Under the pieces are notes generated by a model. The model did no database searches. It was not told the DNA's origin and worked only from the letters and a program-made list of their open reading frames with translations. Shown one piece after another: positions 31,918-37,399 of a DNA stretch of 37,399 bases (its first letter is position 1; the number at the start of each line of letters is the position of its first letter). The DNA comes from an uncultured Clostridia bacterium (GTDB lineage: Bacteria > Bacillota > Clostridia > Christensenellales > Borkfalkiaceae), in assembly GCA_947053545.1 (NCBI GenBank), contig CAMRSY010000014.1:1-37399 (forward strand). The letters are read 5' to 3'. The translations under genes were made by a program, and so were the position numbers.

Positions 31918-33345
31918 TCAGTACGCTCTGGCAAAATAAACGCTGTGTTTTGCCGGTTTACCGCAAACCGCGCAAATTTCGTGCTCAGGCTCTTCCAGCA
32001 TAACCCTTGCCGAAGCGGCCGTTTTTTCTTTTATTTTATCTTCGCAACCGCGGCATCCGCACCAGCCGGCTTTTACAAAGTTTCCGCCTTCTACCCCAGC
32101 TAATATGCCTTGGATATCGTCGGCTTTAACTATCCTTCCGTCACGGCGTTTTCTGGCGCTTTCAAGCATTTCGCACTGAACCGTTTCAAGCATAGAAACC
32201 ACTGTTGCCCCCGCACTATCCTTTAAACATTCGGTTTTTTCAAGCGTATCGCGGCGGAACAGTATTACTTTACCAGCCTCTAAATCGCGCGGTCCAACCT
32301 CTATTCTTAAAGGTACGCCCTTCATCTCCCACTCGTTGAATTTCCATCCGGGCGAATTGTCGGAATTGTCGAACACCACCCTTATGCCCGCTTCTTCAAG
32401 CTGGGTTTTAAGCTGTTCGCACGCTTCGATTACGCCGCCTTTTTTAGCCGCAATGGGAACTATTACAACCTGTTCGGGCGCAACTTTTGGAGGAAGAACA
32501 AGCCCGCGCGCGTCGCCGTGCGCCATAATCAGCGCGCCTATCAAGCGGGTTGAAACGCCCCAGCTTGAGGTGTAAACGTATTTCTGCACTCCGTCTTTAT
32601 CAAGAAATTTTATGTCGAACGCCTTGGCGAAATTCTGCCCCAAATAGTGCGACGTGCCCGACTGCAGACTTTTGCCGTCTTTCATCATCGCCTCCATTCC
32701 GTATGTGGCGACAGCGCCGGCAAACTTTTCCTTTTCCGTTTTCTTTCCGCATATTACGGGAATCGCCAGAACGGTTTCGGCAAACTCCTTGTATACGCCC
32801 AGCATTTTCATAGTTTCCTCAACCGCTTCCTGCTCGGTTGCGTGGGCGGTATGCCCTTCCTGCCACAGAAATTCGGATGTTCTTAAAAACGGACGCGTGG
32901 TTTTTTCCCATCGCATAACGTTTGCCCACTGGTTCATTAAAACAGGCAAATCGCGGTACGACTGTATCCATTTAGAATACATATTTCCAATAATCGTTTC
33001 CGACGTGGGGCGGACCACCAGCGGTTCGGCAAGCTGTTCGCCGCCCGCATGGGTTACAACCGCCACCTCGGGCGCAAAACCTTCCACGTGCTCAGCCTCT
33101 TTGGTCATAAAGCTCATAGGTATAAGCAAGGGAAAATACGCGTTTTTATGCCCCGTCGCCTTAAAACGGTTGTCAAGTTCTCTTTGAATATTTTCCCATA
33201 TGGCATATCCGTACGGCCTTATAACCATCGTGCCCTTAACCGGTCCGTAATCGACCAGCTGAGTTTTTTTGCACACGTCCGTATACCACTGCGGAAAGTC
33301 GCTTTCGATGTCCGCTATATTTTCGACAAAACTGTCCTTTGCCAT
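31918..33345 (-). CDS. proS: Prolyl-tRNA synthetase, short archaeal/eukaryotic-like type
   Basis: Charges tRNA-Pro with proline. The 475 residues match the short (type 3) ProRS without the inserted editing domain. Class II motifs are visible: motif 2-like RWEKTTRPFLRTSEFLWQEGHTAH and motif 3-like HGDARGLVLPPKVAP. A C-terminal zinc domain carries C-x-C-x2-C and C-x2-C pairs (WCGCRGCEDK, CAVCGK). The chain ends in the conserved tyrosine (YFARAY). The ATG before AKDSFVE has TTGGAG eight bases upstream; an in-frame TTG four codons earlier is part of that ribosome-binding site. The leader is about 20 bases, too short for a T-box. Confidence 0.96.
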   Translation of the reverse strand: MAKDSFVENIADIESDFPQWYTDVCKKTQLVDYGPVKGTMVIRPYGYAIWENIQRELDNRFKATGHKNAYFPLLIPMSFMTKEAEHVEGFAPEVAVVTHAGGEQLAEPLVVRPTSETIIGNMYSKWIQSYRDLPVLMNQWANVMRWEKTTRPFLRTSEFLWQEGHTAHATEQEAVEETMKMLGVYKEFAETVLAIPVICGKKTEKEKFAGAVATYGMEAMMKDGKSLQSGTSHYLGQNFAKAFDIKFLDKDGVQKYVYTSSWGVSTRLIGALIMAHGDARGLVLPPKVAPEQVVIVPIAAKKGGVIEACEQLKTQLEEAGIRVVFDNSDNSPGWKFNEWEMKGVPLRIEVGPRDLEAGKVILFRRDTLEKTECLKDSAGATVVSMLETVQCEMLESARKRRDGRIVKADDIQGILAGVEGGNFVKAGWCGCRGCEDKIKEKTAASARVMLEEPEHEICAVCGKPAKHSVYFARAY

Positions 33346-33373
33346 AATACGCTCCAAATTTTTATTTTAAAAC

Positions 33374-33401
33374 ATTATAACATAAAACAAGGTAATTTCA
33401 A
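33374..33401 (-). promoter_or_regulatory. Promoter of proS
   Basis: On the minus strand, TTGAAA (33396-33401) and TATAAT (33374-33379) have 16 bases between them. It is back to back with the divergent promoter of the mutase gene about 100 bases away. Confidence 0.7.
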
Positions 33402-33502
33402 ATATTTTAAGGCACATTTTACAAAAAAAGGAACGTGACTGCTACGCCTTTTAAATAGCAAAATTATGTAGCCTAAATTTGTACTCAATTACTATTAAAT
33501 AC

Positions 33503-33531
33503 TTGAATTTGCAAGCGACTTATTGTATAAT
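33503..33531 (+). promoter_or_regulatory. Promoter of the mutase gene, giving a leaderless mRNA
   Basis: TTGAAT (33503-33508) and TATAAT (33526-33531) are 17 bases apart. Seven bases downstream of the -10 is A33538, and the ATG is at 33541. The transcript would therefore have a 5' leader of 0 to 3 bases. Confidence 0.75.
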
Positions 33532-33540
33532 GAAAATACT

Positions 33541-35067
33541 ATGGAAGAAAAATCGTACAAATCGTTAAAAAGCGGAAGCGATATCCGCGGCATAGCCGTT
33601 CAGACGGAGGACGGCGACGTAACTTTGACTATTGAAGCCATAAACGACATTACAAAAGCGTTTTTAAAATGGCTTTCGGACAAAACCGGAAAAACGTCGC
33701 TTAACATTGCCGTGGGCAACGACGTAAGAATTTCAAGCGACGCCGTTTACTCTGCAGTTCAAAAAGCCGTTGTAGAAAGCGGCTGTAACCTTTTTTACTG
33801 CGGCGTTAGCACCACGCCTTCTATGTTCGTTCTTCTGAAAGAAAGCGACTGGGGATGCGACGCGTCGATTATGATTACGGCTTCACACCTTCCTTTCGAC
33901 AGAAACGGCCTTAAATTTTTTACGCCTGACGGCGGGTTAAGCGGCGGCGATATAGACGAAATTATTGCGCTTGCGGAAAACGGAGCGGCTCTTCCCCGAC
34001 AGTTGGGCAACATAACCGAACAGTCGTATATGAATGATTACTGCCGCAAACTTGTTAACGTTGTAAGGACGGGAACGGGCAAATCCGCCCCCCTGTTCGG
34101 TAAGCGCGTTATCGTAGACGCAAGCAACGGCGCAGGCGGATTTTTCGTTAAAAAAGTTTTACAGCAGCTTGGCGCTATTACCGACGGCAGCATAAACGTC
34201 GAGCCTGACGGCAATTTCCCCGCTCACGCACCTAATCCCGAGGACCCTAAAGCGATAGCGGCGTTAAGCGAGGCAGTTTTATCTTCGCGTGCGGAGCTTG
34301 GTATAATTTTCGATACTGACGTAGACAGGGCGGCAATAGTCGACGGCAACGGCAGACATATTAACAGGGACAGTTTAATTGCTCTTACCGCGGCAACCGT
34401 TCTGGCGGAAAGACCCGCAACCATTATAACCGACAGCGTAACCACCGACGGACTTACGGAATTTATTGAAGATTTGGGCGGCAGACATATCCGCTTTAAA
34501 CGCGGCTATAAAAACGTTATCGACGAAGCCCTGAGGCGAAACAAACGGGGCGAGTACTGTCCCCTTGCCATTGAAACAAGCGGGCATGCGGCGTTTGCCG
34601 ACAACTACTTTATGGACGACGGCGCTTACCTTGTTTGCAAACTGCTGGTGGCTTATTCCGAACAAACGCAGAAAAAGGAAAAGTTAAGCGATTTGATTGC
34701 CGATTTAGAGGTTCCCGCCGAAGAAGACGAAGTGCGCGTACGCTTTAACGTTCACTCGGAAAATTTCAAGCGCGAGGGCGAACGCGTAATTAATGAAATA
34801 AAGTTTTTTGCCGAAAACGATAAACGCTGGTCGCTTGCGCCCGATAATTACGAAGGCGTAAGAATTAACTTTGCCGACGGCGAGGGCGACGGATGGGCTC
34901 TTGTTCGTATGAGCGTGCACGACCCCGTTATGCCCATTAATTTTGCAAGCCGCGTAAAAGGCGGAAACAAGAAAATGGCGAGAAGCCTTTACTATTTGCT
35001 TGAAAAATATCCCTTTTTATTTACGGGACAACTTAAAAAGTTTATAGATAACGATAAGAAATTTTAA
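33541..35067 (+). CDS. Phosphoglucomutase/phosphomannomutase family protein
   Basis: Alpha-D-phosphohexomutase that shifts phosphate between C6 and C1 of glucose or mannose, feeding cell-wall and glycan precursors. The 508 residues contain the phosphoserine loop TASHLPFDRNGLKFF (Ser near 113), the metal loop DTDVDRAA near 260, the sugar loop ETSGHAAF near 343 and a C-terminal phosphate-binding domain. The ATG has no Shine-Dalgarno; the -10 box ends 9 bases before it, pointing to a leaderless message. An in-frame TTG six codons upstream overlaps the -10 box and cannot be the start. Transketolase follows by 77 bases. Sugar specificity is not determinable here. Confidence 0.92.
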   Translation: MEEKSYKSLKSGSDIRGIAVQTEDGDVTLTIEAINDITKAFLKWLSDKTGKTSLNIAVGNDVRISSDAVYSAVQKAVVESGCNLFYCGVSTTPSMFVLLKESDWGCDASIMITASHLPFDRNGLKFFTPDGGLSGGDIDEIIALAENGAALPRQLGNITEQSYMNDYCRKLVNVVRTGTGKSAPLFGKRVIVDASNGAGGFFVKKVLQQLGAITDGSINVEPDGNFPAHAPNPEDPKAIAALSEAVLSSRAELGIIFDTDVDRAAIVDGNGRHINRDSLIALTAATVLAERPATIITDSVTTDGLTEFIEDLGGRHIRFKRGYKNVIDEALRRNKRGEYCPLAIETSGHAAFADNYFMDDGAYLVCKLLVAYSEQTQKKEKLSDLIADLEVPAEEDEVRVRFNVHSENFKREGERVINEIKFFAENDKRWSLAPDNYEGVRINFADGEGDGWALVRMSVHDPVMPINFASRVKGGNKKMARSLYYLLEKYPFLFTGQLKKFIDNDKKF

Positions 35068-35144
35068 GATACTTACCAAGGTTTAAACGGCGCGGCGGCA
35101 AAGCCGACCGTAAATATACAAATGTTATAAAATAGGAGATTTTT

Positions 35145-37142
35145 ATGTCGGTACAGCAGAAAAGCGTTGACACAATAAGAGTACTTTCGGCGGAAGCTAT
35201 CGAAAAAGCCAAGTCGGGTCACCCCGGAATATGTCTGGGTGCGGCTCCCATAGGATACGAACTGTTTGCGGACTTTTTGTCGTTCAGCTACAAAAACCCC
35301 AAGTGGGACAACCGCGACAGGTTTGTTTTATCCGCGGGGCACGGCTCTATGCTTTTATACTCCCTTCTGCATCTTTTCGGGTTTAAGGTAAGCAAGGAAG
35401 ATTTACAAAATTTCCGCCAGTTGGGTTCGCTTACGCCCGGTCACCCCGAATACGGAACGACCGACGGCGTTGAAACCTCTACCGGACCTCTGGGTCAGGG
35501 ACTTGCCAACGCGGTTGGATTTGCGGTTGCCGAAGCTCATCTTGCAGCTTTGTTCAACAAGCCAGACTACCCTGTTGTCGACCATTTCACGTACGTTTTG
35601 ACAGGTGACGGATGCCTTGAAGAAGGTATTGGTTACGAAGCTTGCTCGTTTGCCGGTACGCAGAAACTCGGCAAACTTATATTATTATACGACAACAACG
35701 ACGTTACGATAGAAGGCAATATGAAAAACACCTTCTCGGAAGACGCGGCTACGCGTTTTATGGCGCAGGGCTGGCAGGTTATCCGCGTAAATAACGCAAA
35801 CAATTTAGGCGCTTTAAAAGCGGCTATTCTGCGCGCGAAAAGCGACTTAACCCGCCCTTCCGTAATTATTTGCAAATCGGAAATAGGTTACGGCTCACCC
35901 CTTGCCGGCAGCGCGGACTGCCACGGCGCGCCTTTGGGCGAAGCCAACGTGCAGAAACTGCGTGAAAACCTTAACTGGACGCACCCCCCCTTCGAAGCTC
36001 CCGAAGACGTAAAAGAGCATTGCCTTGCCATTGCCGAGGACAAATGCAAAGCCGAAGAAGAATGGAAGGCGCTGTTTGCGCAGTACGAGCAGGCATATCC
36101 TATGCTTGCCGCGCAGTACAAACAGTTTATGGGGCATGTGGATTTGGACGTTAACGGAATTGCCGGACTGTACGATTTTGACAAACCCGAAGCGACCAGA
36201 AGCTGCGGCGGAAAAATATTGAATATTTTGGCAAAAGTTTCGCCTAATATTATGAGCGGTTCTGCAGACCTTTCCCCTTCCACTAAAACAGAAATTAAGG
36301 GAAGCGCCTATTTCTCGCCCGAGCACCGCGAAGGATGCAACATTCATTTCGGCATACGCGAACACGCTATGTCCGCGATTTGCAACGGAATTCAGCTTCA
36401 CGGCGGGTTAAGGGCTGTTTGCTCTACATTCTTCTCGTTTGCAGACTATATGAAACCGGGTATAAGAATGAGCGGACTTATGAAATTGCCGGTTGTGTAC
36501 GTGATGACTCACGACTCTATCGGCGTCGGCGAAGACGGCCCGACCCACCAGCCTATGGAACAGCTTGTTATGGTGCGTTCTATTCCCAACGTAAACGTTT
36601 TCCGTCCTGCCGACGGCAAGGAAACTGCGGCGGCGTTTGTTTCGGCATTTACCTCCGACAAACCTACCGTAATTGTAGAATCAAGGCAGAATTTGCCCTG
36701 CTACGAGCACAATTCGGGCGAAAAGGCCTTGAAAGGCGGATATGTTATAGCCGACTGTATGGAAGACCCCGACGTGTTGTTAATTGCTACCGGTTCGGAA
36801 ATAGAGCAGTGTATAGACGCGAAAAAACTTTTAAAGGAGGACGGCATTAACGCTAGGGTTATATCTCTCCCCTGTATGGAAATTTTCGACCGTCAAACCG
36901 AAGAATATAAGGAAAAGGTTATGCCTAAGTCGGTTAAAGCGCGCGTATGCGTTGAAGCCGCAAGCCATTTCGCTTGGTATAAATACTGCCGCGACTACGG
37001 CGAGTTGATTACGATGACGGGCTTCGGCGTTTCCGGCCCTGCAAAAGAACTGTTTAAACATTTCGGTTTTACTGCGGAAAACATAGCTGATAAAGCTAAG
37101 CTTTCAATCGAAAACGTGAAAAATAACAGATACAGCCACTGA
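35145..37142 (+). CDS. tkt: Transketolase
   Basis: Transfers two-carbon units between ketoses and aldoses in the pentose phosphate pathway, using thiamine diphosphate. The 665 residues are full length. SGHPG is at 24-28 with the catalytic-site His26. The thiamine diphosphate motif runs GDGCLEEGIGYEA to N near 152-185. The cofactor glutamate lies in GIREHAM near 407, and HDSIGVGEDGPTHQP near 460 completes the site. AGGAG lies 7 bases before the ATG. The 77 bases before it contain a TATAAA but no clear -35, so read-through from the mutase gene is likely. Confidence 0.97.
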   Translation: MSVQQKSVDTIRVLSAEAIEKAKSGHPGICLGAAPIGYELFADFLSFSYKNPKWDNRDRFVLSAGHGSMLLYSLLHLFGFKVSKEDLQNFRQLGSLTPGHPEYGTTDGVETSTGPLGQGLANAVGFAVAEAHLAALFNKPDYPVVDHFTYVLTGDGCLEEGIGYEACSFAGTQKLGKLILLYDNNDVTIEGNMKNTFSEDAATRFMAQGWQVIRVNNANNLGALKAAILRAKSDLTRPSVIICKSEIGYGSPLAGSADCHGAPLGEANVQKLRENLNWTHPPFEAPEDVKEHCLAIAEDKCKAEEEWKALFAQYEQAYPMLAAQYKQFMGHVDLDVNGIAGLYDFDKPEATRSCGGKILNILAKVSPNIMSGSADLSPSTKTEIKGSAYFSPEHREGCNIHFGIREHAMSAICNGIQLHGGLRAVCSTFFSFADYMKPGIRMSGLMKLPVVYVMTHDSIGVGEDGPTHQPMEQLVMVRSIPNVNVFRPADGKETAAAFVSAFTSDKPTVIVESRQNLPCYEHNSGEKALKGGYVIADCMEDPDVLLIATGSEIEQCIDAKKLLKEDGINARVISLPCMEIFDRQTEEYKEKVMPKSVKARVCVEAASHFAWYKYCRDYGELITMTGFGVSGPAKELFKHFGFTAENIADKAKLSIENVKNNRYSH

Positions 37143-37153
37143 TTTGAATTGTA

Positions 37154-37183
37154 AAAGCGGATTTGCAACTGCAAATCCGCTTT
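37154..37183 (+). terminator. Hairpin after transketolase, weak or partial terminator
   Basis: A perfect 14-bp stem (AAAGCGGATTTGCA, 37154-37167, with its complement 37170-37183) has a 2-base centre. Only three T follow, so termination may be incomplete, or the structure may protect the 3' end of tkt mRNA. Confidence 0.5.
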
Positions 37184-37201
37184 GCGGTATTAAGGAAATT
37201 T

Positions 37202-37399
37202 ATGAAAGAAAAAGTTATAATATTTATTGACGGCGACCATATTGGAGAAACATATTCCTCGGCGATATTTGAAAACGCAAGCCTATACGGTGAAATTGCG
37301 GAGGCGCATTGCTTTGCCGATTTTACGCAAAAAGGAAACGACTGGGTTAAATCTTCTTACAAATACCGTATTGAAATTCACCACGTTCCGACAATTAAA
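37202..37399 (+). CDS. NYN-domain (PIN-like/LabA-like) protein, 5' part only
   Basis: The first 66 codons are open to the window edge. The opening strand VIIFIDGDHIGETYSS resembles the IDGxNI start of NYN domains, whose first Asp is a metal ligand. CFADFTQKGNDWVKS followed by IEIHHVP fits the next strand and helix of that PIN-like RNase fold. The start is an ATG with AAGGA seven bases upstream. Family members often act on RNA or have regulatory roles. The fragment is too short for a firm name. Confidence 0.6.
   Translation, partial: MKEKVIIFIDGDHIGETYSSAIFENASLYGEIAEAHCFADFTQKGNDWVKSSYKYRIEIHHVPTIK

Noticed and set aside
33346-33357. TTG start for proS
   Set aside because: The TTG is part of the TTGGAG ribosome-binding site for the ATG eight bases later.
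33346-33522. T-box leader for proS
   Set aside because: The promoter leaves only about 20 bases of leader, and no T-box motif or terminator is present.

Overview
The window reads as chromosomal DNA of a low-to-mid GC, anaerobic, probably spore-forming Clostridia-type bacterium. The evidence is the dgt-dnaG-rpoD block, a SpoVAC homologue, an oxygen-sensitive pyruvate formate-lyase system, a short prolyl-tRNA synthetase of the archaeal/eukaryotic type, and a ylxY-mlpA-like pair. A relative of the uncultured gut Christensenellales is possible, but that placement is a guess. I see no rRNA, tRNA, insertion sequence, prophage or CRISPR array. No stretch longer than about 240 bases lacks a gene. Everything from the left edge to about 33.35 kb lies on the minus strand; the right end is on the plus strand.

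Reading in the direction of minus-strand transcription from 33.3 kb: proS is followed by a small zinc-ribbon membrane protein and a terminator. Next comes a tightly packed run of uvrC, a HAD phosphatase, a U32 peptidase and mutS2, then a deacetylase-like protein, an M16 peptidase, two overlapping DNA-repair genes (a hypoxanthine-DNA glycosylase-like gene and an alkD-like gene) and tex. acpP stands alone between its own consensus promoter and a GC-rich terminator. A ZIP metal transporter follows, then a four-helix membrane protein resembling S-4TM effectors with a lysine-rich tail, and then an SDR reductase, a 31-codon ORF and spoVAC.

The centre (about 11.15-14.73 kb) is the most remarkable unit. 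A consensus sigma-70 promoter drives a leader that folds as a ZTP (pfl-motif) riboswitch with an overlapping terminator. It is followed by pflA, a thioredoxin-like gene and a pyruvate formate-lyase broken into two genes: a 676-residue part carrying the Cys-Cys pair and a separate 76-residue part carrying the glycyl radical. The break is a clean stop, Shine-Dalgarno and start placed in a loop of the protein.

Downstream are an intracellular leucine-rich-repeat protein, then a shikimate-pathway operon. That operon begins with a degenerate metallo-beta-lactamase-fold membrane protein and continues aroC-aroB-aroE-aroQ-aroK-SDR, the last four coupled by 4-base overlaps. Next come dgt-dnaG-rpoD, with rpoD cut by the window edge. 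On the plus strand at the right end are a hexose-phosphate mutase that looks leaderless, transketolase, and the start of a NYN-domain-like gene.
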